The translations under genes were made by a program, and so were the position numbers. The notes beneath the pieces are model-generated. The model made no database searches and had not been told where the DNA came from. It saw only the letters and a list, made by a program, of their open reading frames with translations. A DNA stretch of 64,000 nt from Parastagonospora avenae f. sp. tritici 18332-5 (Eukaryota; Ascomycota; Dothideomycetes; Pleosporales; Phaeosphaeriaceae): NCBI GenBank assembly GCA_022559985.1, contig JAFJTR010000001.1, positions 434,001-498,000 on the forward strand, given 5' to 3'. Below, piece after piece: positions 34,942 to 46,900 of this stretch; positions within the stretch are counted from its first letter, which is position 1; every line of letters starts with the position of its first letter.

Positions 34942-35297
34942 ATGTCAAGTTCGACGCGTGTACGATACGAAGCGCGGTGGTTCAAAAACTGGCCGAGAAG
35001 AGCAGTTTCACATTCGAGAAACCTCAATTACCACAAGCATGCTATACAGCAGGGAGTTCAGGCGCATATGTCGAGGACATTTTGGATTGGAAAGGTTGGA
35101 AGATCAGATGTTATACCAATGCAGCAATCTGGCCTCTTGACAAGGTGCTTTCGTAAAGCTGCTCGAATTAAGTCCTTCAGATCTCCTTGCTATGGGTATA
35201 TACACGGTGAAACAAAAGAGCTCATATCTCAAAGACACTGTCAGCTACATGCTGACGGCGGTGACCAATCGACGCCAAGAATACATATCTCTCCTGT
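34942..35297. other. Intergenic, convergent 3' regions
   Basis: Between OST4 and the AT-hook protein stop. No gene is seen. Confidence 0.5.
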
Positions 35298-38200
35298 CTA
35301 ATCTTCCGCGTCGACCAACTCCTCCTCCATTCCGTCGCTGTCGATAAAGCCCCTCCGGCGCTTATCGTTGACGAGCGTTGCGCCTCCTCTATCCATGCCT
35401 GGTCCAATGCGCCTTTTCTGCGAGACCAAACGGGCCTGCGCCTCGCGCGCTTCTTGTTCTTGGCTGTTCTTCGGTGGACGACCACGTTCACGAGCACCAG
35501 ACACAGGAGCCTGCAATGTTGACAGATGTGTATTGACGCGATCGGGATCAGCTCTGATGCGCGGTGTCACAGGTCGACCCTGAGCATCGCTCAGATATGC
35601 TTCTGAGTCATGCGCGTCTGTACGGTCAGTTAAATCATGGATGCTACGAGAGAATCTTAATCTTTGTTACCCGAAAGACCGCTGGCTGGTCCGTCACCGA
35701 GTTCCCAAAAGAGCGGGTCAAAGTGAGTCTCTTGTACGTGATTGCGCCACTTGCTCTCAAGATCGAAAGAGAAAGGTGCGTGCTTCTCGATTCGCATATT
35801 CGTGTTGGGATCGTAGCTCGTCACCTCTTTGCCGCAATCGCCCCACAGGCATTCCAGAGTGTTCCGAAGCGTTTCCTTTCGGTGCACCTTGAAAACATGT
35901 TTCTTCAAAGTCTCTAGATTGTGGAGGTCAGCAGTGCAGTTCTGCCACTTGCACTTATATGACTGATAGCGGACAACGCGATTGGCAACACTCGGCGAGC
36001 GTGAGTCGATGCGCGTAGGCTCTTCCCTTCCTATGTTGACGTGTCGTAAACTACCTGGCTGGGAAGGTTGATGCCTATTGGCAGATCCCGTATGGCCGTT
36101 GGCCGCAGGCTTGGACTGAGCAGCCACCGAGCCATGAATGGCCTTTCTCCAGCCAACTGGGCGGCCTCTCTTCTTAGGCAAAGGTTGCCCATCCGGTCCA
36201 TACTCTGTAGCAGAACGGAAAGCGCTGTACCCTACGCTTGCTGCGCTCGGACGTGGGGCGCTGGCGCTCATATTGGCAGTACTCGGTGATCGCTTAGGTG
36301 TAAATGGAACCGTATCGTTGGGGTTGGTAAGTGAGTGTCGCGGTGGTCGACCACGCTTCTTCTGCTTAAACGGGTTGATTGCTTCAGGTAAGGCTTGGAC
36401 CCTTGTCTGCACCCCACTCTCACCGCCAATCGCGTTTGATTGAGCCCGCGGGCGCGCCTCTCCATCTTCATCATCGGAGTCCTCCTCGTTATCAGCATCT
36501 TCTGTCAGAGCCTGTACACTGCCCTTGAAATACCCAGGCGGCGGAGTTCCGGGATCCAATATTCCCCATCTAATCGTACTCAGGTCGCTATCATAAGTGA
36601 CCGGCAGATTCGTTCTCAAGACATCCAGGTGCTGATTCAGCTGTCGCTCAGATGGATGCCTGCCGCAAGCAAGGAGCACATCTCGCGCGATCGTAGCCGT
36701 ATTGTAGTTGTTCCTGCGGAGGGCATTTTTCTTCTGCAAGGCTTCGGCGACAGCCACGTGTCGAAGTTCCAGAACATGCACCGGTGGACGTGCCAGCTGT
36801 TGAGTCGGCTGGGGAACTGTCCGGGCCGGCACATTGGCTATCGGGAAGTTGTTGACCATAGGTTCACTATCGACAACCATAGCATCCTCAATATGAGAAT
36901 GTGGGGAACCATAGGAATGCATAACGTCTGAGTTGAGCCACTTTGGGGGAGGTCCCATGTCTTCGTCATCCGACAGCAACGTCATATCAATCAGCTCCGA
37001 AATGTTGCGTTTCCTGGCCGCTTCCTCCTTGTTTGCAGGTGCTTTCAACTCTGGCTTGATTGGAATCATTTCAGCCGCAGGAGCAGGCGTGGGAGCGGGG
37101 GAAGCACTGTCGGGGAACAGTGGATAGGACGACCTGCTTGCAGAAGACGCGTCGGCAGGTGTGAAAGCTGGGCTGGCAGCTCCGGGTGTTGCAATTTCCT
37201 TTTTCATAACCGCAGCAGGTACTTGAGGACGTTGCACTGGTGCTGGCTGCGGTGCTGCCTTTCGACCTGACGAGTTCACATCAGGTACAGCGGTGAGCAG
37301 ATTCTTTGCAAACGCTGCACGATCGAGTTTAAGGCCAAATTGCTCCAGTTGTGCACAAAGCTCAATATAGGAAGGGTTGCTGTTCAGCATATTGAGTATC
37401 TTAGGTGCATCCACATCGGTGCCTGGGTTGTGGACCTGGAGGTATTTCGTAGCTGCATCAGCTAGGTGATTTCTCTTCTCAAGCGGCCAGATCGTGTTAC
37501 CAGGGCGTGCCGTAGAGGTTTGAGCCGGTGTCTTCATGGGTGCAACTGGAGCTGTTATGGGCGTTGCAGGTTTCGCCGCATTTGTGACCGAAGCTTCTTT
37601 GGGTGCTGCCTTTCTTTTCTGATTGGCAACCTGTGGTATGTTTGCTTGAGAAGATTGAGCTGGGGCAGCGGAGTTCGCCTGTGTAGTGGGCTTGTTTTGA
37701 ACAGTTGGCGATTTTGGCGCTGCTTTAGCTATTCGCTCCTCTTCCCATATACGTGCAAGAAGAGCCGGATCTTTACTGTTCAATTCACGCATCTTTGCCA
37801 TCATTGCACGAATCTCTGCCTCGAGAGCATCGCCAGTAGCTGGGCCTGCCTCTGGGGCGGCGGAACTTGCTTCAGCCGAGGTTTGCTGCTGCTTTTGTGC
37901 CTTCTTTGACTTCTGCGTGGATTGAAGGGCGGCAGTCTGGGCCTCTAGACGTTTGCGCTCTTCCTCCTTTGCATCTTCCGCATTTCGAGCCTCTTCTGCT
38001 ATGCGCTCCTCGGCGCGCGCTGCGTCTTCGATAGCCTTTTGAGCGCGTATAAGTTCTTGCTTTTGCTGGTACTCGGGCCATGGATCATAGATAGCCATAG
38101 GATCTACTGTAGTGGAGCCTTGACCAGCGTAGGTCTCAGCGGCACTGGATGGGGGAGGAGCAATTGGGCCGGGTGGGGCGATTGTTGGCGTGGTGGCATA

Positions 38201-38872
38201 GTTGTAGGATATGGATGGTGTAGCTGTCTGATTTGAACGCAAGGCTTCCACACTCGCTAGCGGCCGACGGTCGTAGTCAGTGTACTGCTGGGATGCAGCA
38301 GCTGTCATCGCGTCATTCCTTGCAGAACTTGCGGGAATAGCGGAGCTGTTGTTATATTGAGGTTGGGCCGGACTTGCAGACCGCTGCTGTTGCTGGTTGT
38401 ATATAGTCTGCGCTCTCTGTGAAGGATAACCAGCCGCAGTTGCTGGCGAGGGTAAGCCTCTGTTCGCAGTCTGTTGTGGAGGATTCGTATTCACGCTTCG
38501 GGGCCGAGGCTGAGACTGGCCATAGGCGGACTGGGGAGTATTGTTCGATTTTGGCTGCATTCGCGGGGAAAGGGAGGAGCCTGTGGCGAACCGCTCGGTC
38601 TGCGAAGTGGTGTTGTTTGCCGCAGTGAAGCTTGATGGAGTCGCGCTTGTGGTGTTAGGCGTATACGAGGTATTGCTCATGTTGCGCAGCACTTCTGCAG
38701 CGCCTCTCGTGGTTTCTCGGTTGCCCCCATAATTGCTGCTATCCCATGTGTTATCTTGCCCCTGTGCGCCATAACTATTGCTTTGTCCGCCGTAAGTTTG
38801 CCCTTGGTATGACATGTAGTCATTGGCCTGTGTCTTTGCAGGTTGTTGATTGGCGCGACGATTGCGGGACAT
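35298..38872 (-). CDS. AT-hook and C2H2 zinc-finger protein, about 1173 aa
   Basis: Two exons, 35671-38872 and 35298-35617, with intron 35618-35670 (GTAACA...GTACAG). The N-terminal 250 residues are Gln/Ser/Tyr/Asn-rich and probably disordered. A Glu/Arg/Ala helix (about 265-315) looks like a coiled coil. AT-hook cores lie near residues 835 (KKRGRPPRHS), 896 (KKRGRPVGWRK) and 1114 (RERGRPPKNS). Two C2H2 fingers occupy about 974-1046: CKWQNCTADLHNLETLKKHV..H, then CLWGDC...RNHVQETH. An acidic end (EEELVDAED) closes it. This argues for a nuclear, chromatin-associated DNA-binding regulator. I know of ascomycete proteins of this layout but cannot give a symbol. The 5' end is uncertain because an overlapping frame from ATG 38966 (MSSNNYNLYNYPYQQSS) looks like the true N-terminus but is shifted. 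Confidence 0.82.
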
Positions 38873-38966
38873 TGTTAGAGGCGGGCGCGGGCTGATATGC
38901 CGAGTATTGTTGGGCAGAGCTCTGCTGGTATGGGTAATTGTACAGGTTGTAGTTGTTCGACGACAT

Positions 38967-39419
38967 CCTGACGGCGTTTACATATTGTACGGTCGTCTGG
39001 ATGTCGCTATGCCGCTTATTCCGATTGAGCACATGAGGATCGCAAAATCCCGGGTGGCAGGGCCGAGGGTGTAGGACAGGTGTGGGTTGCGGTGACGGCG
39101 CGTTCCGGAGGAGAAGAGGTGGCGGTCAGGATAGTCGAACGCGACCGATGCGCCAGGTCAGTGTTTGCGACGCGTACTTTGTGAAGTCTGAGAGCAGTGT
39201 AACCAGGACCGTCGAAGTTGCTGGTGCACGCGTTGGGTATGCGACAGGCCTCGGAGCGGCTCTTGATGTTTGGTCCGTGCATGGCTTGCGCGACGCCGCA
39301 TCGGCAAAACTGTTCCTCCGCCCCACCCACAAGCGAGCCGTAGCACTGCCAGTCAATTTTGCACATCTCCACGACGACTATTCCCCTACTAACCCGACAA
39401 CCTCGATTTCACAGCAGCA
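38967..39419. promoter_or_regulatory. Shared upstream region of AT-hook gene and RPL26
   Basis: About 450 bp between head-to-head genes. Open frames cross it on both strands but show no protein motif. Confidence 0.35.
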
Positions 39420-39971
39420 ATGGCCAGGTCAATTGTAGCAAGCTCTCGCCGCAAGTCGCGAAAGGCGCATTTCTCTGCGCCGAGTAGTGTGCGTCGGGTC
39501 ATCATGAGCGTATGAAGACGAAGAACATCTTGCATGGCTTGTTCTAACATCTTCAGGCGCCTCTGAGTAAGGAGCTTCGCGAAAAGCACGGTGTGCGCAG
39601 CATTCCCATCCGCAAGGATGTAAGTACCTCTTCTATCATTCCCAGTCGCCATTGTGTGCTAATTGTTCGCAGGACGAGATCATGGTCGTCCGCGGCTCCA
39701 ACAAGGGACGTGAAGGCAAGGTCACCTCTGTCTACCGCCTCAAGTACTGCATCCACGTCAACGGGAGTGCGTATTTTCCTCGCAGATGGAAGGCATGGTA
39801 CTCACCAGTAATACAGTTGTCCGCGAGAAGTCCAACGGCCAATCGGTTCCCATCCCCCTTGCCCCATCCAAGGTCGTCGTGACCAAGCTCAAGCTTGACA
39901 AGGACCGAGAGAAGATTCTGGAGCGCAAGAGCAACGGCCGCGAGGAGAAGAAGAAGAAGCAGCAGGCTTAA
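39420..39971 (+). CDS. RPL26: Cytosolic 60S ribosomal protein L26 (uL24), 133 aa
   Basis: Four exons: 39420-39509, 39557-39619, 39673-39766 and 39817-39971. The introns are 39510-39556, 39620-39672 and 39767-39816. The third intron has a weaker GTGCGT donor, and its use gives HVNGIVREKSNG. The protein starts MARSIVASSRRKSRKAHFSA. It then has LSKELREKHGVRSIPIRKDDE and the KOW-type MVVRGSNKGREGKVTSVYR, and ends in a Lys-rich tail EEKKKKQQA. uL24 contacts 25S rRNA near the exit tunnel. Length and a high intron count are usual for fungal ribosomal protein genes. Confidence 0.95.
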
Positions 39972-42900
39972 GCGGTGGACGATTTCGACACTTGACGATA
40001 CTCCACGGCTTTGACGTCCGGGGTCAGCACGAGCTATCCCTTTCGCAACGAGTAGACGGAATGCATCTCTTCGGTTCACGGTCTGGGCATGCGACACGCG
40101 CATGAAAAAAAGCAGGGCGTTATACCGGCTTCTAGCTTGAACAATGGACTTGCCATCATCCGGCTCTGTCGAAGGCTTTTCTTATGAGATGATACCATGA
40201 AGGAATCGGAGTACGGCAATGAATGGAACTGTTACTCCTCCTTCGCTGTGATGCCCACCTGCGTGACGTCGCTCCCACCCATCCCGCTAGAATATCTGCT
40301 CACCGGCCCAACAAATGGCCGGGAAGAGTTATACGACTAGCGCAGATTGAAAACACAATGACGACTGTCATTACTCGCCTGCAGACCGCCTTCGAGACTA
40401 CCGATGAAGGAGCTGGTTTGACGGTGAGATACATACCTTCCAAAGCACATGTTCGTGCACTTTTCACACTAGGTCAAACTACGATTATTTTTCTCCCTCA
40501 ACACTCGGCTCCAATTTCCATGTGACTACACCACCCAACAAAATCAAGTCATGTCCCCTCCATCCACATTTGGTGCGCTATTCCTTCCACCCGCGTTCGA
40601 ATGGAAGATCGAAAAAGCTTCGCCGCCACCAAGGCGCCCGCTAATACCGTACACTTGCGTTTCAGCCCACCTGCAACACACTGACTTATACCTCCTAAAC
40701 TTTATCGCCATGACACAAACAAGCGGCAACGCCTCTGTCAGTCGAGAGTATTCTAGCGCCATCGCGCATCGCCACGTGCGATGACTGCAGTCATGCATGT
40801 TTGAGTTTACACACGTCAACGTTATCACGAGGAGTTCTTCGGTTGAAGAAGCCGAGTTAGCGCGTCTTGGATCTGAGTTTGGCTTGACGAGGTTGATGTG
40901 GCTGAAGAAGGCGGAGATCGAGATAGAGCTGGATGGGATGGGATTCCAAATGCTCACGGGGCGCGTTCTGGAATGTGTTTTGTGGCTGCCACGCGAGGGT
41001 CGACTTACACGATGGGATATGTCAGGGACGTAGGTGGCAGCTGGAGCTTGTGTGGGTTGAAGTCATGCTAGAGGAAGAATGTGTCGCCAGTGGTCACTGA
41101 GGAGTTTTGCTTACTGTGGTGACTGGCGGTGTGGTCGCTATACCGCAGACGTGGTTTCAATAGTTTATCGCGCTCGATTACAAGCGTCCAGCGATGCGGT
41201 AGGTTTTACATGGCATGTACAAGTCGTACGTTCTTCTTTCGAGTCCAGACATCTTCCGTCGTACAAAGAAGCTCAAATTAAGTTAGTCTTCATAAAGTTC
41301 CAACGTCTATCCTCTAGCAGCTTCAGTCGTTCAAATGCTATTCGTCCCAGTAACCAAACGGTCCGAGAACCCGGAACGAGAGTACATCATGCCGATCGCG
41401 AGTTCTGCTGGGGATCAAACGATCAAACTCGAAGTCCGAATGCTCGTTTTCATACTTTGCCTCAGACCTCTGCCAATCCCTTAGTATGCTGACATATGAG
41501 ACCATCTTCCAGGCATGTCAGCGCTCGATTCGGTGCGAACCGGAAGGAATCAATGCCGCACCCAATCTGGACGAACGCTTACACGCGCGAGACCTGAGTG
41601 GTTGCAAAGTGTGTAAATCTAGCGCGGAGAGCTAGATCGCATTGGCTGGTATTGTTAGAACGTTTGTTTGTATTCATGGACGTGTTTCTGGAACTGAAAG
41701 ACGTGAAGCGCGCTTGCCTGATGATTCTGGTCTGTCAGAAACTGTGTTCAGTCAGCTCGGCACATGGTGCTCGAGATGGAAGGTGTTGTTAGTTGAACGC
41801 CGACCATCGTGCATGGCACTGCAGAGTTGGCTGAATGCGTACATGGTATTCATGCGTAACTGACGACGGTCGAGTCTTGCCCAGATGTCTTTGATAGGAA
41901 AGCGAGGCCTGGAAGCTCTATGCTGATGTTGATTACCAAAGTCGATGCAATGAAGCCACCCTCTAGGACATAGAAGGCAAATACCGTTGTCTGAAACTCA
42001 TTGTGTTCTGCAAGACGTACCACACCGCTGTCAAACCGGGTGATTATCGGTGCATCAATGACAGACCAGTGCTTGTCTTTGGTCACGCACCTGCGTTGGA
42101 ACAGATCGGCCCGGTGCATGAAGTTCGAAATGGAAATGTTCTTAGCCACTCAGCATTAATTCCCCGACTTCAGGTAGACCAAAAATCATAACAAACCGTT
42201 TCGAACCCGGAGTATAGGCCGCAGGGTCACCGTTGCAATAGTAGAAGCGCATATGTCATAGGTGTTTCGCAGTACGTCCGGTGCAGCATTGCGTCGAAGC
42301 ATCACGATCTACAATCAACGCGTGGTCTCCTCCACAAAAGATAGAAACCGAAAACATTTCGGGAAACTCCACGTGCAAGACAGCTGTCGGTAGGGGATGT
42401 TCGTTTGCCGACTGCAGATCGGCTGCCTGGAAGAGAGCATGTTGTGCTGATCGAATAGACACATTGGGGTATCCCTGGACACGCTCTAACGCACGAAAAC
42501 AGTTGCCGGAGAGTGACAATTCCCGTGTTTCTGGAGAGTCGCCCTACCCCAGACTTTTACGTCAGGTTAATTCGACGCATGGTTGAGGAGACGGATCAAC
42601 AGCGCAAGTGGACGTGGTCGTGGCTGAAGTCGATGCTCTGCGTCCAGATAGGGTGGCACGTCTTTAGCCATAGAGTAGCGATGCGGTCATGCGTATCCGA
42701 ATGCGGGGAATCGATTTTAGCAGTCCGTGACAGTCTTCTGGGACCTTCGACCTCGCTCGGTCGTTGCAGGTGAAGTCCCTGGACAGTGGTGGGCAGTGGC
42801 TATGCCGTGCGCTGAGTCAGGTGTTCCTGCCCAATGAGGTGGCCGGGTGGGGCGGTGTTTCCGTTTTAGAGCGGGCTTGGGCGGTCACCCAAGCGGCTGT

Positions 42901-44461
42901 CGAGCGCGCGCTTGGACTTTGATTGCATTCATGCCATCACATTTCGCATTCTCGAATCGCCCTCCTCTCGACGTGACGGAGGGTGTGACGACTGACCAGT
43001 AGCGGCTCGCTCGGCGGAATATTTATCTAGCGTCGTGAAGTGACGAGAAGTGCTGTGCTCACTGGCTTTGAAGAGTGTTCGCCGGACAGTCGACGGGCTT
43101 GCAGGGAGACACTACTGCGCGCAGCGTACTCGTGCTGGGCCTTTATGCATACACGATCATGTCGTATTTTAGCGCATCTCGCCCGTAAGGAGCATTCTTA
43201 GGCTTTAGCACACTGTGCAGGCCGCGGGCGTCTCTGGTACAGTGCTGCAATACCTGCTGTGTGCCCGTTCACATTCACAATAGCAACACGCAACGCGTCT
43301 GCCCTATGCCAGATAGGCTATGCCGCGTTCGGCAGCGAGAGGCGGTCTGTCGAGATTCGGGAGGGGGTTGGAAGGGGCGACGATGGCGGAAATCCTTGCC
43401 CGTCCCCATCCCGTTGAAGTTTCAAGAAGGCTTGGAACGTACGAGCAGATACGGATCGGCACAGCGACAACACCAACTGTTGGGCATGACTTCATCCTCT
43501 GCAGCTGTGCTCGCGTGGGCGACGGCGCTCGAGCGGCTTTCGCATCGGCCACGGTTCACGCCGCCAGCTGTCGTGCGCTGCATCGCCAGCAGAAGCGTCG
43601 TGGTACGGGCGGGCGTGCTAGAGTGTGTTCTGACGATGGTGTGTTTCTGCGATGCAAGCTGCCCGTGGCCCTGTTGCTAGCTGGGCTAGCCTCAGGGGTG
43701 TGGGCGAATGAAGGATGGGTGACGCGGGCTACGATAGGCCATGCACTCTCCGCCCCTGATCAACTCGTGTTGCATGGCCTCAAGCTTCGCCTGTGCCGTG
43801 GCCGCTTGGCCCGTTTGGTGGACGCGCTCAGGCCTCTGTGAAGCGCGCCCTTGCACGACCCGCAAGAATGGACGGACCCTCTCAGCGGCCGCCAGACTCC
43901 CTCTCGCTCGCAGCTGTCTCTCCTCCGTGCTCAGCTGTCACTCCCGAGTGCCTGAACAGCCTCACCTGCAGCGCGTATCCGATATCAGTATCGATACCTC
44001 CGACCTCCCGCACACTGCTGAGCTGTGCTGCCTCTCATTATCGCCCATACTCCCTTTCGCTGCATATCGCCTACCCACACCATCCATACCACACGAAACC
44101 ATATCTCTTTGAAAGAGTCTTGCCCTCGCTCTCTTCGCACCCCGTCTCACTCGCGCCTGCCCTGAGACAACGTCGCGCCTGTCCACGATATTTTCTCTTC
44201 GATTCGAGTATGCTGCACGCGTTCCATGTCCATCTAACAACACTGACACTGTCTCCACTGCAGTCCACGCCATTGACACCTTGGAGCCGCGCACCACCCC
44301 GACTTTCGAAAAGACCTCTCACTTTTAGGCCATCCGTTTTTCCCCGTCATGAGATGTATTAGAGAGACATAGTCGGTCGCTGCTTTCTCTCTTGGTTTAC
44401 TAGGTCGACCATCGCGCCTGCTCGCCCGTCTCGACCGGTTCACTTTACGACCACACTTAAA
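39972..44461. other. Gene-poor interval of about 4.5 kb
   Basis: Only one weak gene candidate (40358-40784) lies here. 43850-44460 is strongly C/T-rich on the + strand, the usual look of a fungal promoter and leader, so the 189-codon frame at 43793-44362 is most likely leader. No terminal repeats or transposase fragments were recognised. Confidence 0.45.
40358..40784 (+). CDS. Doubtful small hypothetical protein (125 aa if spliced)
   Basis: ATG at 40358 in good context (acacaATGACG) opens 22 codons ending DEGAGLT. A GTGAGA donor (40424) and CACTAG acceptor (40472) define a 49-bp intron. It leads in frame into 103 codons (VKLRLFFSLNTRL...) up to the stop at 40784. No family is recognised, no clear branch site is seen and the composition is only moderately protein-like. 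It could be chance. Confidence 0.22.
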
Positions 44462-46900
44462 ATGGGTTACTCCGAACCCACATTTCCCTTGAACGGCCAC
44501 TGTTCGGTCGTCCACGATGGCACGCTCTATGTCTATTCATCTGCTGGATTCCAGTCGCTGAAGCTTGAAGAGGGGGCGGAATGGACGGCAATGCCCATGG
44601 ACATATCGCTGACTGGGGCCGCCTGCGTGAACGCCGAGGCTGCTGGAATGATGTACATTGTCGGAGGAGCAGTCAACGAGACAACTTCCACATGGAACTA
44701 CCCCGGACTGATGCACTACACATTCAAAGAGAAGAAGTGGGATTGGTTGCGAGCGGAAAGCTGGAACACACAGAACCGACAGAACCACGGCGCAGTCTAT
44801 CTTGAGAAGGCGAAGAAGCTACTCATCTACTCTGGGTCGCAGACCACTGGAGCCAACGGACCGTCGTCGGAAACATTTCTCATGTCAACCGTCCCGCCAT
44901 ACACCGTCGAAAGCCAGCCATCCAATGGCGCACCACCGCTGGTGAAGCCCATGCTCATCAGCATGGACGACGAATCTGCCCTGCTGGTCGGTGGAGGTGC
45001 TGCTAACACAGCTCTCTGGAAGTTCAGCATCGGCGGCGGCTGGCAAGATCTAGGAGTTGCACTACAACAGCCTATCGTGAATCCCGAGGCTGTGCAATGT
45101 ACCGTCGTGTCCGGCAAGGGCAAGAGTAGGGTGCTGGAAAAGTTCGACATGAGCGTCACACCCAACAAGGTCGATCGCATCCTCCTGATCAAGGAAGACG
45201 GGACCCCTGCCGCTCCCGGCGCAACGCCCGGAAAAGCGAAGCGTGTCACCGTAGACAATTGGCCCGAGTACAACTCAACATATGCCCCAACTTCTGCACG
45301 CTCAGGCTACTCTCTCGCACAGTCCAAAGAGGGACTTACCGTTGCCAGTGGAGGCAACCAGTCTGACCCGATCGTGTTGTTCGACGCAAAGGAGAACTCG
45401 TGGATGAACGCCACGGCATTGTTCTCTGGACAGCAGGTCATTTCAAACTCGGTGAGCTCGTCTTCTTCGCCAACAAGCTCTCCAACCTCAACACCCGTGT
45501 CGTCCGCCACCCCTAGCTCATCTGGCGATGCCGCCGCAGTACTGCCAGCCGCACCCGACAACAAGGCCAAAATGATGACGGTCCTGGGAGCCACCCTTGG
45601 CACCATCTTTGGCATTGCTGCTATCCTCATCCTGATCCTCATGTGCCTCAAGTACAGGAAGAACAAGAGCAAGCAAAGCCAAGGCTATGTGGAAAAAGAC
45701 CGCATGAGTTTCGCTGACCGTGGAGCGGATTTCATGAAGGAAGCTGGTGGATCAGAAGTGACCCATCACTACAACTTGGGTAACGACTCACACACCTCTT
45801 TGGCCATTATCCAAGGTCGTGGTGCGAACGGCCACAAGAAGAACATGGCTAGTGATGCTAGCACCGCAGGTCTCATGAAGAAGACGAGTCCGCTGGGATA
45901 CTCAGATCCTGTCGAGTTGTCCAAGTTCGATCTGAAGCCTGAGCCCGTAAATGACAAGATGGTGCGACAGAACTCTGGCCGTGTACCCGCTATGAACAAG
46001 TCAACCCCGCGCTCTCGGAGCTCTGGATGGAGTCGTTACTTTGCAAACAACGAGGCGACGAACCTAGCGAACGTGCAAGCCGATCGCTCAACCTACGCTT
46101 CGGATCGGACAAGCACAGCCAGTCAATCACAGTACACCAACTCACGAATATATAACCAGCATCCATCACAGCATGTAGCACCACTCCAGATTCCTACGTT
46201 CGACGGACAGCGTCTTAGCAGAGTCGCCAGCGGAAGCCCAACGCTTGGAAGCTCGACAGAGAGATTACCCCACCAAGTGCAGCCCATGCAAGCTGAGCTG
46301 GGTCGCGCCAATTCGAACGGTAGCACCCGATCCGGTTTGAGCTACAATGAACACTACTTCCGCGACCCCGTGGAAAGTTGGACGCCTGTCGGTGAGAACC
46401 ACAGAACCAGCAGCGCGTACACTGGCAGCATGGTCTTCGACTCGAAAAACAACAACAAGAACGACGCCACTAGCTCCTACTACCCTGACGGCACTGATTC
46501 CTTCTACCCGAAGAGCGACTTTAGCTCTTTCTACCCAGGCCAAGGAACCACTGTCATTCCAGACGTTCGCGATAGCTCAAACACCATGTTTCCTTCAGGG
46601 AACCGGCAGACTGCCCCGAGTGAAGAGATGCCCAAGAGTAAATTCAGCTCAATGTATCCATCTCCACCGCGTATTGGTCTCCCACAGGAGCGCGAGAGCA
46701 CAGTCACACTCTTTCCAGGGCCCAACCCTTCAGCAGCAGCTCCTTCTTCATCGACCAACCAGCCAAGTTCCTTCTATCCTGCCCCTCGTGTCGGACATGA
46801 AAGCACATCCACCATGTTCCCCGGTCCCGGCGGAGCACAAAATAAGTCCAAGGACGGACAATCAGACATGTCATGGCTGAACCTAGGGACTGGCCGTTAA
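44462..46900 (+). CDS. Kelch-type beta-propeller protein with one transmembrane helix, 812 aa
   Basis: Single exon. The N-terminal 345 residues look like Kelch repeats (HCSVVHDGTLYVYSSAGF, GMMYIVGGAVNE, KKLLIYSGSQTTG, ESALLVGGGAANTALWKF, SGYSLAQSKEGLTVASGG). A Ser/Thr/Pro-rich stretch follows. A single helix at about 372-394 (VLGATLGTIFGIAAILILIL) is closed by basic KYRKNKSK. The long cytoplasmic tail is disordered. Its last 140 residues repeat short aromatic-Pro motifs (YYP, FYP, MFP, LFP) at least eight times. No cleavable signal peptide is seen although the layout suggests an outside propeller. Many Dothideomycete homologues are labelled pre-mRNA splicing factor CLF1, a name the sequence does not support. 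Function is unknown; a cell-surface or endomembrane sensor is a guess. Confidence 0.85.
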   Translation: MGYSEPTFPLNGHCSVVHDGTLYVYSSAGFQSLKLEEGAEWTAMPMDISLTGAACVNAEAAGMMYIVGGAVNETTSTWNYPGLMHYTFKEKKWDWLRAESWNTQNRQNHGAVYLEKAKKLLIYSGSQTTGANGPSSETFLMSTVPPYTVESQPSNGAPPLVKPMLISMDDESALLVGGGAANTALWKFSIGGGWQDLGVALQQPIVNPEAVQCTVVSGKGKSRVLEKFDMSVTPNKVDRILLIKEDGTPAAPGATPGKAKRVTVDNWPEYNSTYAPTSARSGYSLAQSKEGLTVASGGNQSDPIVLFDAKENSWMNATALFSGQQVISNSVSSSSSPTSSPTSTPVSSATPSSSGDAAAVLPAAPDNKAKMMTVLGATLGTIFGIAAILILILMCLKYRKNKSKQSQGYVEKDRMSFADRGADFMKEAGGSEVTHHYNLGNDSHTSLAIIQGRGANGHKKNMASDASTAGLMKKTSPLGYSDPVELSKFDLKPEPVNDKMVRQNSGRVPAMNKSTPRSRSSGWSRYFANNEATNLANVQADRSTYASDRTSTASQSQYTNSRIYNQHPSQHVAPLQIPTFDGQRLSRVASGSPTLGSSTERLPHQVQPMQAELGRANSNGSTRSGLSYNEHYFRDPVESWTPVGENHRTSSAYTGSMVFDSKNNNKNDATSSYYPDGTDSFYPKSDFSSFYPGQGTTVIPDVRDSSNTMFPSGNRQTAPSEEMPKSKFSSMYPSPPRIGLPQERESTVTLFPGPNPSAAAPSSSTNQPSSFYPAPRVGHESTSTMFPGPGGAQNKSKDGQSDMSWLNLGTGR

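Noticed and set aside
43793..44362. 189-codon + strand frame before the Kelch gene
   Set aside because: Its Ser/Pro/Leu-rich product follows from the C/T-rich leader composition. No motif is seen.
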